Positions 27,291 through 36,600 are shown, numbered from the stretch's first letter. The stretch: DNA of 64,000 bases from Bacillota bacterium (GCA_023444055.1 JAEZRV010000062.1:1-64000); one strand, 5' to 3'. Numbers and translations are program-made. The notes: generated from the sequence alone by a model not told the origin.

Positions 27291-27310
27291 TTTTAGTTTA
27301 GAAATATATT
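27282..27310 (+). promoter_or_regulatory. Promoter of the NlpC/P60-like lipoprotein gene
   Basis: TTGACA, 17-bp spacer, TATATT; its -35 lies in the last codons of the upstream ATPase gene. Confidence 0.65.
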
Positions 27311-27346
27311 ATAAAATATAACCATTATTAAAAGATAGAGGACGAC

Positions 27347-28279
27347 ATGAGGAAAAGAAATTTAGGCATAAAATTTATTTGTATAATGTTGATGATACTT
27401 TTTATACCATTAACTGGATGTGGAAGCAGAAAAATTCCTATTACTTCTAATGAGCAGTTACTAAGTGGGATAACGCCAGAGAGCGCAGCCGTTATAACAG
27501 AGGCTGTTGTAGATATGTTTAATAAGCCTGATATATTGAGTACAAGAATAACACAAGTACTTTATAACCAAGTAGTAGCAGTAATAAAAGAAGAGGATTC
27601 ATGGGTTAATATAAAGTTGCTAGATGGTACATCTGGGTGGGTAAAGAGTAAGTATATAAGCAGGGACACTGAGAGTGTTACTGAGGGTAGTATTAAAAAT
27701 AGAATAGTTGTCACTGCCAAGCTTGCTGATATTTATTCAGGGACAAATAATAAATCAAAGTTTAAAAAAGTAGTTTTAGGAACGGAGCTATATTCGTTTG
27801 GTAAGTCAAAAACAGGATATGATGTATTTCTGCCAGAGAATAAAAGAGGTTGGATAGATGAAGGTGGGGTTATCGCGATACCTATAAGTGATAATGTGAT
27901 ACCAAAAACTTCAAATGCTGAATTCGTCCAGACAATTAAGAAGTTTGATGGAACAATATTCATTTTGGGTGGCATTAGCAGAAGGGGTATAGACTCCGCA
28001 GGGCTTGTATATATTTGCAGTAAAATAAATGGTGTTGATATTCCAAGAAAATTGGTTGACATGAAGAGTGTTGGAACCTCTGTAAATGAAGATGATATTC
28101 AGGCGGGAGATTTACTGCTCTTCAGTTCTGATAGCCGCAAAAAGGATGTTAACGATGTTGGAGTTTACGTAGGGAATAATGAATTTATACATTCGGGTAC
28201 ATCTAAAGGAGTAGTATCAGATTCTTTAGAGGATAGTTATTTTAAGGATAGAATATGTGACATACGGAGAATATTCTAA
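27347..28279 (+). CDS. SH3/NlpC-P60 lipoprotein with lost catalytic residues
   Basis: A 310-aa predicted lipoprotein: signal peptide with lipobox LTGC (Cys near residue 25), two bacterial SH3-like domains (about 60-115 and 120-175) and an NlpC/P60-type C-terminal domain (about 190-310). The family catalytic Cys sits in a DCSG motif; here the sequence is RRGIDSAGLVY, so Cys is Ser (S217). The usual catalytic His before VGIY is Asp (NDVGVY, D270). The later His (FIHSG, H282) remains. The fold is well kept (AGDLLLFSSD, VYVGNNEFIHSG), so it looks like a peptidoglycan-binding pseudoenzyme, not a decayed gene. Confidence 0.82.
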   Translation: MRKRNLGIKFICIMLMILFIPLTGCGSRKIPITSNEQLLSGITPESAAVITEAVVDMFNKPDILSTRITQVLYNQVVAVIKEEDSWVNIKLLDGTSGWVKSKYISRDTESVTEGSIKNRIVVTAKLADIYSGTNNKSKFKKVVLGTELYSFGKSKTGYDVFLPENKRGWIDEGGVIAIPISDNVIPKTSNAEFVQTIKKFDGTIFILGGISRRGIDSAGLVYICSKINGVDIPRKLVDMKSVGTSVNEDDIQAGDLLLFSSDSRKKDVNDVGVYVGNNEFIHSGTSKGVVSDSLEDSYFKDRICDIRRIF

Positions 28280-28291
28280 ATATTATTGTAG

Positions 28292-28351
28292 AAAATGCAT
28301 AATAGAAATAAAAATTGATTTGGTGTCAATTAAATTTCTATTATGCATTTT
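28292..28351. terminator. Bidirectional terminator
   Basis: An 18-bp perfect stem (AAAATGCATAATAGAAAT / ATTTCTATTATGCATTTT) with T-runs both ways, between the convergent lipoprotein and glycosyltransferase genes. A second nested hairpin (ATATAAACGGTT / AACCGCTTATAT, 28371-28397) follows directly before the glycosyltransferase stop. Confidence 0.85.
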
Positions 28352-28401
28352 TATACTAGTCTGCATATAAACGGTTAGCAACCGCTTATATAGCCGCAGT
28401 A

Positions 28402-29517
28402 TTAATTTATTAGTTTATCTAATAGTACTGCTATATCGTATGCAGAATGTGGTTTTCCTAGATATTTTGAGTTGTCTCGCATTAAGTTTAAAGCAACCGG
28501 ATCGTTTGCCATACGAGATAGCACTTCAATAAGCTGAGAAGAGCTGTCAACTCTACTGGCAACACCGCTTCTAATCAGAAAACTGGCATTACCCTCCTCT
28601 TGTCCAGGAATAGGAGATATTATGAAAATGGGCAGACCTTTTACTAGAGCTTCGGAAACTGTCATTCCTCCTGGTTTTGTTATCAAAAGGTCAGAAATAT
28701 CCATTAATTCATTTATCCTATCGGTATAGCTAAATATAAGTACATTTTTATTACTATTTTTGGAAGATTGCTCTAATTGGTATTTCAATTTTTTATTTGT
28801 TCCTGTTACTGCAATTATTTGTATATCTAAGTCACAGTTGAGAAGAGAGTTTATTGTATTTTCCATATTTCCAAAACCCATTCCACCTCCCATAACTAAA
28901 ACGGTAAACTTATTATCAAGACCTAATTCGTTAAGCAAAGATTCTCTATTTGCTTGGTTTTGAAATTTAGGTGATACAGGTATTCCATAAGGAAATATAA
29001 TGTTACTAGGTACACCGAGGTTAATCATTTCACTTTTCATCATTTCACTTGCAACAATAAAAGCATCCATTCCACTATCTAGCCAAAGTGAATGCACAAC
29101 GTAATCAGTCAATATTGCAATAGATGGTACGCTAAGTTGCTTTCTTTCCTTGAGAGAGGATAACATTTGCATTGGGAAAGGATGCGTACAAACAATTGCT
29201 GAAGGCTCATAATCTTTTATGAGCTTTTTTAAACGATAAGATAAAAGCTTATTAAAAGCTTTACTTATGTCGTAAATGCCTGTACTTGTACCAGTACCTG
29301 AAGCTGTATAAAGTTTACTGTATAGCTTGGGACTTCTTCTTAAAGCACCAAGATAGCTACTAACTACAATCTTATCAATAATTGGATTTATATATTTTAA
29401 AGCATCCAATATATCAACTGACCATCCATCAAATTGTTTTTCAATAGATTCTTTTAAAGCTTCAGCAGCTTTCATATGTCCAGTTCCAACAGAAACGTAT
29501 AGTATTAATAACTTCAT
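28402..29517 (-). CDS. MGDG-synthase/UgtP-like glycosyltransferase (GT28)
   Basis: A 371-aa membrane-associated glycosyltransferase of the monogalactosyldiacylglycerol synthase / processive diacylglycerol glucosyltransferase family. The N-terminus has LILYVSVGTGHMKAAEAL, the MGDG-synthase domain; the C-terminal half has the GT28 nucleotide-sugar fold with VLVMGGGMGFGNM and ITKPGGMTVSEALVKGLPI. It should add sugar to diacylglycerol to make glycolipids or a lipoteichoic anchor. ATG at 29517 has GGAGAG seven bases upstream; an ORF extension to 29574 lacks family similarity. It is a single gene facing the lipoprotein gene. Confidence 0.85.
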   Translation of the reverse strand: MKLLILYVSVGTGHMKAAEALKESIEKQFDGWSVDILDALKYINPIIDKIVVSSYLGALRRSPKLYSKLYTASGTGTSTGIYDISKAFNKLLSYRLKKLIKDYEPSAIVCTHPFPMQMLSSLKERKQLSVPSIAILTDYVVHSLWLDSGMDAFIVASEMMKSEMINLGVPSNIIFPYGIPVSPKFQNQANRESLLNELGLDNKFTVLVMGGGMGFGNMENTINSLLNCDLDIQIIAVTGTNKKLKYQLEQSSKNSNKNVLIFSYTDRINELMDISDLLITKPGGMTVSEALVKGLPIFIISPIPGQEEGNASFLIRSGVASRVDSSSQLIEVLSRMANDPVALNLMRDNSKYLGKPHSAYDIAVLLDKLIN

Positions 29518-29725
29518 AGTGACTCTCCACTTAATGTTTTTTAGATAATTATATTCAATATAGATTTTTGACATTATGCTTAAATTTAATACGCTTTTTT
29601 GATAAATAACAATTAATTAAATTAATTACAATTTTTACTCAATTAATATATGATGAATATTTTATCTACTATTAACTAAAAATAACATTAATAAAATACT
29701 GATGATTTTGAAAGGAGGCAAAAGC

Positions 29726-30418
29726 TTGAAAAAGCTAATTAAAATAGTATCATTTTGCGTTATTCTATTTTTAAGCCTAACAGTTATTGGACAAGGTGAA
29801 CAGTACTTTGTCAGTACAGCATCATCTCTCGAATTGGGTGATAAGGGTCAAGAAGTAAAGGATATGCAGCAGGAATTACAAAACTGGGGTTATTATGATG
29901 GAAAGATTAATGGAGTATTTGATTCAAATACGTTTGCTTCTGTACTTAGATACCAGAGAACATATGGTCTTAATGCGAATGGGATTGCAGATGAAAATAC
30001 CCTTCTTACAATGGGATTAGGTCATATTGTTGAAACAGGGCAGGTTTATGCTGCTTCACAGGTATCGAATGTACAGCTGCTTGCCAGAGCTATAAATGGA
30101 GAAGCTAGAGGTGAACCTTTTGAGGGGCAGGTTGCGGTTGGAGCTGTAATTTTGAATAGAGTTAAAAATTCAAAATTTCCTAAAACATTAGCAGGTGTTA
30201 TATATCAGCCGGGTGCTTTTACAGCTGTATCGGATGGGCAAATATATGTACCGATAGATCCAAAATCAACAGTAGTAAAAGCTGCAAGGGATGCTCTTGC
30301 TGGCTGGGATCCTACTGAAGGTTGCTTATACTATTGGAACCCAGCTACAGCTACTAGTAAATGGATTTGGTCAAGGAAAGTTCATCTAAAAATTGGAAAG
30401 CATTGGTTCGGAATTTAA
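29726..30418 (+). CDS. sleB: Spore cortex-lytic enzyme SleB
   Basis: A 230-aa secreted germination enzyme: a signal peptide (about 1-25), an N-terminal peptidoglycan-binding domain (LELGDKGQEVKDMQQELQNW.. about 35-95) and a C-terminal SleB/CwlJ hydrolase domain (LLARAINGEARGEPFEGQVA.., with the catalytic Glu in NGEARGEP, and ending WSRKVHLKIGKHWFG). It cleaves muramic-delta-lactam-containing cortex. TTG at 29726 is chosen, six bases after AAAGGAGGC; the in-frame ATG at 29702 precedes that site. It lies 17 bp before ypeB, as in Bacillus, and should be forespore-expressed. Confidence 0.93.
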   Translation: MKKLIKIVSFCVILFLSLTVIGQGEQYFVSTASSLELGDKGQEVKDMQQELQNWGYYDGKINGVFDSNTFASVLRYQRTYGLNANGIADENTLLTMGLGHIVETGQVYAASQVSNVQLLARAINGEARGEPFEGQVAVGAVILNRVKNSKFPKTLAGVIYQPGAFTAVSDGQIYVPIDPKSTVVKAARDALAGWDPTEGCLYYWNPATATSKWIWSRKVHLKIGKHWFGI

Positions 30419-30435
30419 ATATGGAGGTGATTTGA

Positions 30436-31854
30436 TTGGAACAAGATGAATATAGGAGAGACTTTAATAATTATAATAATAAAAAGGATAAAAGGAGAGG
30501 TTCCTGGGCCGTTCCCGTTGCTGTAATTGCGATATTGGCTTTATTTGGAGTAGGAACATGGGGTTATTATCAAAATAAGCAGCTAACTGCTTTAAAAATA
30601 CAAACAGAGAATCAATATAATAGAGCGTTTTTAGATTTAACCAATTATGTAGATGATTTAGAAGTTCTATTAGCTAAGTCTTTAGTTACTTCGACTCCTA
30701 AAAGTACATCTACAACGCTTGGAGAAGTCTGGAGACAATCTAATCTTGCTCAGGAGAATATGGGACAATTACCTGTATCGCCTCCAATACTTGAAAAAAC
30801 CTCAAATTATTTAACTCAAGTAGGGGATTTGGCTTATGCCTTAAATAGTAAAACCTTAAGCGGTGCAGCTTTGAGCGACAAAGAATATGATAGTCTTAAT
30901 AAGCTTCATGGATATGCAGTTTCACTACAAAAAAGCCTGCATGGCATTGAAAATCAGATCAATTCAGGTAAAATGAATTGGGGTAAAACAACGGCAAAAG
31001 CTGCCAAAGCAGTAAGTGTTGCTAAAAATGATCCCCAATCAAGTTCTATTGAGAATATAGATAAAAATTTTCAGGAATATCCTTCTCTTATCTATGACGG
31101 GCCATATTCTGATCATATGTTAAAGGCAAAGCCTTTAGGACTTAAGAGTAATAAGGTAAATGCAGAAGAGGCAAAAAAAATAGCAAAAAAATTTATTGGA
31201 GAAGATAAAATACAGGAAATAAAGCAACTAGATATCAATGATGTAGGAAAAATAAAGACCTATAGATTCAAAGCTATATTTAAAAATTCAAATGATGCAC
31301 AAGGAGCAGAAATTGATGTAACACAGCAGGGTGGCCAAATTTATTGGATGCTTAGAAACAGGGATTTTGGTAAAGAAACTTTATCAATGGATGAAGCTAA
31401 GAAAAAGGCACTTGCTTTTTTAAATAAGAACGGCTTCAAAAATATGATTGATACTTATTACCAAAAAGAAGATGGCACAGCGGTAATTTGTTATGCGTAT
31501 AATCAAAATAATACAGTTGTATACCCTGACTTAGTTAAGGTAAAAATTGCTCTGGACAATGGTGAAATAGTTGGAATAGAGTCAAAGGGTTATCTTTATA
31601 ACCATAGAACCAGAGAGATACCAGCTGAAAAGCTCACGATAGAGCAGGCTAAACAAAAGATTAATAAGAAGCTGAAGATAATAAGCCAAGGAAAGGCTAT
31701 CATTCCTACTGATTTTAACAAAGAGAAATATTGCTATCAATTTGTTGGTGATTTAGATGGCAAGCATTTTGTTATATATATTAATACAATGACAGGAGCA
31801 GAAGAGGATATATTGCTGCTTATCGAAGATGAAAAGGGCACTTTGACTATGTGA
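30436..31854 (+). CDS. ypeB: Germination protein YpeB
   Basis: A 472-aa membrane-anchored protein that in Bacillus is needed to localise or stabilise SleB in the spore. One transmembrane helix near the N-terminus (about 24-44, WAVPVAVIAILALFGVGTWG) is followed by a helical domain and then three PepSY-like repeats in the C-terminal half (NAEEAKKIAKKFIG, SMDEAKKKALAFLN, TIEQAKQKINKKL). The start is TTG, five bases after GGAGGTGA. It directly follows sleB in an operon. Confidence 0.92.
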   Translation: MEQDEYRRDFNNYNNKKDKRRGSWAVPVAVIAILALFGVGTWGYYQNKQLTALKIQTENQYNRAFLDLTNYVDDLEVLLAKSLVTSTPKSTSTTLGEVWRQSNLAQENMGQLPVSPPILEKTSNYLTQVGDLAYALNSKTLSGAALSDKEYDSLNKLHGYAVSLQKSLHGIENQINSGKMNWGKTTAKAAKAVSVAKNDPQSSSIENIDKNFQEYPSLIYDGPYSDHMLKAKPLGLKSNKVNAEEAKKIAKKFIGEDKIQEIKQLDINDVGKIKTYRFKAIFKNSNDAQGAEIDVTQQGGQIYWMLRNRDFGKETLSMDEAKKKALAFLNKNGFKNMIDTYYQKEDGTAVICYAYNQNNTVVYPDLVKVKIALDNGEIVGIESKGYLYNHRTREIPAEKLTIEQAKQKINKKLKIISQGKAIIPTDFNKEKYCYQFVGDLDGKHFVIYINTMTGAEEDILLLIEDEKGTLTM

Positions 31855-31934
31855 GTAAATAAGGCGAAACTATTCTTATTTAGACGTGTTTCCAGAATGC
31901 AAAAGCATAAAATATTATGTAAGAATGTATTATG

Positions 31935-32029
31935 AGGCTGTTGCAAAAATATCTTAACCATATTATATTGTTTAGGTTAAAAAACCTAGGTACAGGATAT
32001 AATTGGTAATAAGTATTTTGCAACAGCCT
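31935..32029 (+). repeat. Small palindromic repeat, family 1, copy 3
   Basis: A 95-bp palindrome: AGGCTGTTGCAAAAATATCT with the right arm AAGTATTTTGCAACAGCCT, and the core TTTAGGTTAAAAAACCTAGG. The best-preserved copy of the family. It lies 80 bp after ypeB. The T-run after the right arm could also end transcription. Confidence 0.8.
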
Positions 32030-32190
32030 TTTACATAGTTTATTTATTAATATAGAAATTATATACAAGGTTTTGTGTTTAACATATACTTTTTAATATG
32101 ATATTATTAAAGTTTAAGTGGACAGATGGCACATTTTAGGTTAATTTAAATATAGGATTAAATAATAGTTAGCAAAAGGGAGTGTTTAGT

Positions 32191-32757
32191 ATGTTCCGAT
32201 TAATAAAAAATTCAGATGATATAAATCCTGATAAAAACAAGAATAATAAAGACAATTCAAATATTAAAAGCAATTTAAATAATCAAAAGGATGATGAATA
32301 TACATATGCTTCTATGCGTAAATTAGCTTTTACCATTAAGCCTGAAGATATGGATATAAAAATCGGCAATGCCTACCAAGTGTATGGTGCAGTAGTGGAT
32401 ATGGGAGTTGACACTAATAAAATTGCTACAATGATTTGCTTTATTGATGGGACAACCAGTCTTTATTTTTCGGAGGGTGGAGGAATCATTGGTGCAGGCA
32501 GGCATGAATCTGTTAAAAATGCCGCTTCAACATTTTTAGAAAACTGTTTCTCAGTATTGCCTGTTACTGAGAATGCAGATAGTATTGATAAACTACCCGC
32601 AGAAAATCAGCATACTTTTTATCTATTTACTAAAGCGGGTATTTTTACAATTACAATAAAGCTTCATGATGTGAAAAAATGTAAAGAGTATCAGTCATTA
32701 TTTTCACATTCGCAAATAGTTCTAAATGAAATACGAAAGATAAGTAAAAAAGACTAA
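32191..32757 (+). CDS. Hypothetical protein
   Basis: A 188-aa cytoplasmic protein I do not recognise. The first 45 residues are low-complexity and Asn/Lys/Asp-rich (NKNNKDNSNIKSNLNNQKDD). The rest looks folded, with a glycine-rich SEGGGIIGAGRHESVKNAA near 95-113 and alternating strands and helices. ATG at 32191 is preferred (GGGAG eight bases upstream) over GTG at 32182. It lies 45 bp before the RDD gene and may be co-transcribed with it. Confidence 0.6.
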   Translation: MFRLIKNSDDINPDKNKNNKDNSNIKSNLNNQKDDEYTYASMRKLAFTIKPEDMDIKIGNAYQVYGAVVDMGVDTNKIATMICFIDGTTSLYFSEGGGIIGAGRHESVKNAASTFLENCFSVLPVTENADSIDKLPAENQHTFYLFTKAGIFTITIKLHDVKKCKEYQSLFSHSQIVLNEIRKISKKD

Positions 32758-32802
32758 AAGGCAATATGTTAGAACAAATTTACATGGATTGGAGCTAACA
32801 AT

Positions 32803-34041
32803 ATGGCTAATGGAACCAACGGATTAAGAGAAGATTTATCTGTCCTAAAAGATGATGAATTAAGAAAAATAGTATATGTGGAGAATGTCGAGTATGAGCA
32901 AGAAGCAATAAATAGGGCTAAAAAAGAGCTATTTAGCAGAGAAAGTGGTCATCTTTGGGAAAGTGATAGTATTATTTTAAGGGATTTAATTAGATATGCG
33001 GATTACGATGAAATAAAATATTGTTTCTTAAAGCTATTCCCAGAAGAAATAGACACAATAGATGAGTATGTTAATATAATTGAGCTTCTTATAAATACAG
33101 CAGCAAATATGGGCGATATGACTTCAAATAGCATCAGCATTATAATTGATGACCAAAGTAGGACCTTTGCAAATAAAAACTGGAATGTTTATGGAAAAGA
33201 AGACAACTCCAGCGAGAATATTTGTTTAGATTACTTTTATAAAACTGAATGGTTAAATTTTAATGTTATAAAAGAGCAGTTGCAGAAATTAGGGATTGAG
33301 ACATATATTGCATACTGCGTAAGAGCAATGACGGCAATAGGATTTAGTGACGAGGAGGTAGAGGATACATTTAACTCTTTAGAAAAGAATCATGCTATTA
33401 AAAACCTTCAAGAGCTATACCCAACAATGACAGATGATAAAAGTGGCATTTTTATCATGGACGGTTTGCCAAAAGCAAAAAAATTTATAAGGAATGATGA
33501 AGACTTAGATAACTATCCAGATCCATCTCAAATCAGACCTTTGGTGCGTTTCTTTGCTAGAACTATAGATTATAGTTTTTGGATAAGTCTTTTGGATTTA
33601 TTATGGTTATTATTATCTCCTGATACATATGCATATGCTTTTTCACAGAATTTTGAAACTAGTCTTTTAATCAAGATATCGTACTATATTTTATGGTTGT
33701 TTGTGGAGTCATTTTTATTATCTAAAATTGGCTATACTCTTGGTAAGTGGATATTGAAAGTCCGAGTAACTGATAAAAACGGTGAAAAATTACCATATAT
33801 GGATGCGCTCAATAGAGCTGTGAGAGTATTTATATTTGGGGGTGCAATGCAAATTCCGTATTTAAGTACAGTAACATACATAATAGCTTATAATAAATTG
33901 ACGAGATACGGAATTACAAAGTGGGATAAAGATGGAAATACTTTAGTAACTCATAGTGAATATTCAAATTTAAGAGGTATTATTGCTGTTATACTTTTTA
34001 TGATACCAGTCTTATTTTCTTATCTTAGCAAATATTTCTAA
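32803..34041 (+). CDS. RDD-family membrane protein
   Basis: A 412-aa protein with a soluble N-terminal half (about 1-235, unknown domain) and a C-terminal RDD domain with three or more transmembrane helices. The RDD pattern is clear: RPLVRFFARTIDYSFWISLL (Arg and two Asp-type positions), then GYTLGKWILKVRVTDKNGEK and ALNRAVRVF. RDD proteins are of uncertain function; some affect ion or sodium tolerance. A further hydrophobic segment ends the protein. ATG follows GGAG by eight bases. Confidence 0.78.
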   Translation: MANGTNGLREDLSVLKDDELRKIVYVENVEYEQEAINRAKKELFSRESGHLWESDSIILRDLIRYADYDEIKYCFLKLFPEEIDTIDEYVNIIELLINTAANMGDMTSNSISIIIDDQSRTFANKNWNVYGKEDNSSENICLDYFYKTEWLNFNVIKEQLQKLGIETYIAYCVRAMTAIGFSDEEVEDTFNSLEKNHAIKNLQELYPTMTDDKSGIFIMDGLPKAKKFIRNDEDLDNYPDPSQIRPLVRFFARTIDYSFWISLLDLLWLLLSPDTYAYAFSQNFETSLLIKISYYILWLFVESFLLSKIGYTLGKWILKVRVTDKNGEKLPYMDALNRAVRVFIFGGAMQIPYLSTVTYIIAYNKLTRYGITKWDKDGNTLVTHSEYSNLRGIIAVILFMIPVLFSYLSKYF

Positions 34042-34055
34042 TATGGTTATAGTAA

Positions 34056-34430
34056 GGTGAAAAGATTGATTCAATTTCTGATATATTTATGGTAGGGATT
34101 TTACTAGTCTTACTTTATCCTGTTATTAATCCTAAAGTAGAAATAATAGTTTGGATTATATTAATTGCCATTATTAGATTTACATCCATGATTATAGGCT
34201 TTACTAAGTATAAAACTTTCACAAGCCTTCATACATATGGAAATAAAGTTACAGGAGTTGTTTTATTTAGTATTCCTATATTTCTTTTGTTTATTAATGT
34301 AGAGACATTGATGACTATAGCTTGCATAATTGCAAGCTTATCCGCAATTGAAGAATTAATAATTCAGATAACATCAAATGAGCTAAGATTGAATATTAGA
34401 GGAATACTTGATAAAACAAGAAATTTTTAG
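34056..34430 (+). pseudogene. 5'-truncated CDP-alcohol phosphatidyltransferase
   Basis: The frame is open from 34056 (after a TAA) and reads GEKIDSISDIFMVGILLVLL, which is the second half of the CDP-alcohol phosphatidyltransferase signature (GxxxDxxxD). The first half (DGxxAR) and the upstream helices are missing. The remaining part keeps membrane helices and the family-like C-terminus (FTSLHTYGNKVTGVVLFSIP, CIIASLSAIEELIIQI). A first ATG occurs only at 34089 without a good ribosome-binding site. Without the DG..AR residues it cannot be an active enzyme, so I call it a remnant left after a deletion. Confidence 0.65.
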
Positions 34431-34495
34431 TAGAGTTACTTTTAATCAATATTATGTAATCAAAATATGTATTGAGATAGAAAGGATTTTATGAT

Positions 34496-35341
34496 TTGAA
34501 TAATAAAACTAATAGAATAATCGATACACTTTATGTTTCGGATCTAGATGGAACCCTGTTAAACAGAGAATCAAAGATTTCAGAGGATAGTAAGGATATT
34601 ATCAGGAAGCTTATGTCTAAAGGCATGAAATTTACTATTGCTACTGCCCGATCATGGAGTTCAGCGTCTATGATAGTAAGTGACTTGGATTTAACTTTAC
34701 CTGTAGCAACATATAATGGTGCCTTTATCATTGACCCTGTTAGCGGAGGAATAATTGAGTCAGGCTGTTTTGAGAAAGAACAAGCTGAGTATGCCTTAAA
34801 TGTATTTTTGCATGCTGGAATTTATCCTCTTGTATATGCCTTTATCAATGGAGAAGAAAGAGTATCATGGGTTGTCGGGCAAGAGAATAATGGAATTAAG
34901 GATTACTTAGAAGCTAGAAGTAATGATAAAAGATTAAAACCTGTCAGCACGATTGAAGATTTATTTAATGGGGACATTTTTTATTTTACAGTAATTGGTA
35001 CTAAGGAAAAATTAGAAAATCTAACTCCTATGTTTGAAGGCAATAACAGCTTCTCCTATACATTTCAACAGGAATTGTATAAAGATGAATATTGGTTTGA
35101 GGTCAAGAAATTTGATGCAACTAAAGCAGTAGCAGTGGAGAAAATAAAAAAAATGGCAGGATGTACAAGAGTTATATGTTTTGGTGACAGTCCAAACGAT
35201 TTGCCAATGTTTTCAATAGCAGATGAGGCTTTTGCAGTTTGTGATGCAGATCCTGTGTTAATTGAAGCAGCTACACAAGTAATTGGAAGTGCTGATGATA
35301 ATGGTGTTGCACGTTGGCTAAGTGAGAATTTAGATATATAA
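34496..35341 (+). CDS. Cof-type HAD-IIB hydrolase
   Basis: A 281-aa sugar-phosphatase-like hydrolase of the Cof/YkrA group. Motif I is YVSDLDGTLLN (around residue 13), motif II is TIATARSWSS, the large IIB cap covers about 85-195, and motif IV is CFGDSPNDLPMF. Probably dephosphorylates a sugar phosphate or FMN-like substrate; the substrate is not predictable. The start is TTG about 10 bases after AAAGGA; an ATG at 34491 hits a stop at once. It is downstream of the truncated phosphatidyltransferase. Confidence 0.82.
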   Translation: MNNKTNRIIDTLYVSDLDGTLLNRESKISEDSKDIIRKLMSKGMKFTIATARSWSSASMIVSDLDLTLPVATYNGAFIIDPVSGGIIESGCFEKEQAEYALNVFLHAGIYPLVYAFINGEERVSWVVGQENNGIKDYLEARSNDKRLKPVSTIEDLFNGDIFYFTVIGTKEKLENLTPMFEGNNSFSYTFQQELYKDEYWFEVKKFDATKAVAVEKIKKMAGCTRVICFGDSPNDLPMFSIADEAFAVCDADPVLIEAATQVIGSADDNGVARWLSENLDI

Positions 35342-35470
35342 CGAGGCAAGAAAATGTCCCCCACTTCTGCCTATGGATTTATTAATTAAAAGTATAGATG
35401 AAATAAAGTGCAGTAAAAACTAAATAAAAATAAGTTCATGATTAAAAAATACCTGCAGTGGAGAAAAAAT

Positions 35471-35944
35471 ATGTTTGATATATTAAGGTTTAAGGAACTG
35501 GTTAATTCTTTGAATGATTTATTGCTACAAACTCCAGAGAATCTAACAGATACAAAATTATCAGAAGACAGTTGGACATTAAAAGAAATCATAGGACATT
35601 TAATTGATTCAGCATCAAATAACCATCAAAGGTTTGTGAGACTACAGTTTGGGGATTTATTAGACTTTCCGGGATACAATGGGGAAGAGTGGATTAGATG
35701 CCAAAGGTATTCTGATATGGAATGGAAGGATATAATTACACTTTGGTATAGTTATAACTGTATTCTATTGGAAGTAATAAAAAATATAAATCCAGATTCA
35801 CTTCAGAATGTATGGATTCATGATGAAAATGCGTACTCTTTAGAATATTTGGTAAGCGATTACTATAAACATATGGAATTGCATATAGAACACTTCAATA
35901 GAAGAGTGAAGGAAGTAAATTCGAAGACTTTTAACTGTATTTGA
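35471..35944 (+). CDS. DinB-like protein
   Basis: A 157-aa four-helix protein of the DinB/YfiT-like superfamily. The helix-1/2 pattern WTLKEIIGHLIDSASNNHQR and the C-terminal YYKHMELHIEHFNRR provide three His in positions used by the family to bind a metal. These proteins are often thiol-dependent transferases, but the substrate is unknown. ATG at 35471 has GGAG eight bases upstream; an in-frame ATG at 35438 has none. Confidence 0.72.
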   Translation: MFDILRFKELVNSLNDLLLQTPENLTDTKLSEDSWTLKEIIGHLIDSASNNHQRFVRLQFGDLLDFPGYNGEEWIRCQRYSDMEWKDIITLWYSYNCILLEVIKNINPDSLQNVWIHDENAYSLEYLVSDYYKHMELHIEHFNRRVKEVNSKTFNCI

Positions 35945-36073
35945 GGGTAGTAAAAAATATTATTGCATAAATATACAAATTAATGTATAATAATTCAATA
36001 ATACTATTTGAGGAGAATACAAGTATTTCTATAGAGTTTTACAAAACTGAGGAAAATAAAGGGGGAAACAGGT

Positions 36074-36511
36074 ATGTGCAATAAATCAGATTTAGCAGTA
36101 CAATGCTTCAGCAACGGTTTTAACTGTGCACAGTCAGTCTTTTCATCATTTTGTGAAGAGTTAGACTTAGATAAAGAGACTGCTTTAAAAATTTCAGGTG
36201 CTTTTGGTGGAGGTATGGGACTTACTGGTGAGGCCTGTGGTGCTGTGACGGGAGCATATATGGTAATTGGACTTAAGTATGGAAAATCAAAATCCGATGA
36301 CAACGCCGCAAAAGAAAAAACATATGCCCTTGTGCAAGAATTTTCAAAACGCTTTAAAGCAGAATTTGGCTCGGTGAATTGTACAGAATTACTTAAATAT
36401 GATATCGGCAATGAAGATGAAATGAGAAAAGCAGCAGAAGAGGGGCTATTTAAATCACTTTGTCCAAGGCTGGTTGTAAGAGCAACAGAACTTGTTGAAG
36501 AAATCCTCTGA
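36074..36511 (+). CDS. C_GCAxxG_C_C family redox-type protein
   Basis: A 145-aa protein with the conserved cysteine pattern of the C_GCAxxG_C_C family: FNCAQSVFSSFCEEL, GEACGAVTGAYMVIGLKYG, one Cys in NCTELL and one in LCPRLV. The family is common in anaerobes and is thought to bind metal or act in redox, but its function is undefined. A GGGGG ribosome-binding region precedes the ATG. A strong terminator follows. Confidence 0.8.
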   Translation: MCNKSDLAVQCFSNGFNCAQSVFSSFCEELDLDKETALKISGAFGGGMGLTGEACGAVTGAYMVIGLKYGKSKSDDNAAKEKTYALVQEFSKRFKAEFGSVNCTELLKYDIGNEDEMRKAAEEGLFKSLCPRLVVRATELVEEIL

Positions 36512-36526
36512 TGATATAGTTAGAAT

Positions 36527-36584
36527 AAAAAATGGGAGCATAGCTCACTACTTTAAAGTAGTTTTGCGACACTCCCATTTTTTT
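36527..36584. terminator. Bidirectional terminator
   Basis: AAAAAATGGGAG pairs perfectly with CTCCCATTTTTT, and a second stem ACTACTTTAAAGTAGT lies within the loop. It separates the convergent gene at 36074 and the anti-sigma gene. Confidence 0.85.
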
Positions 36585-36600
36585 ACGTATCTAAGTATGC

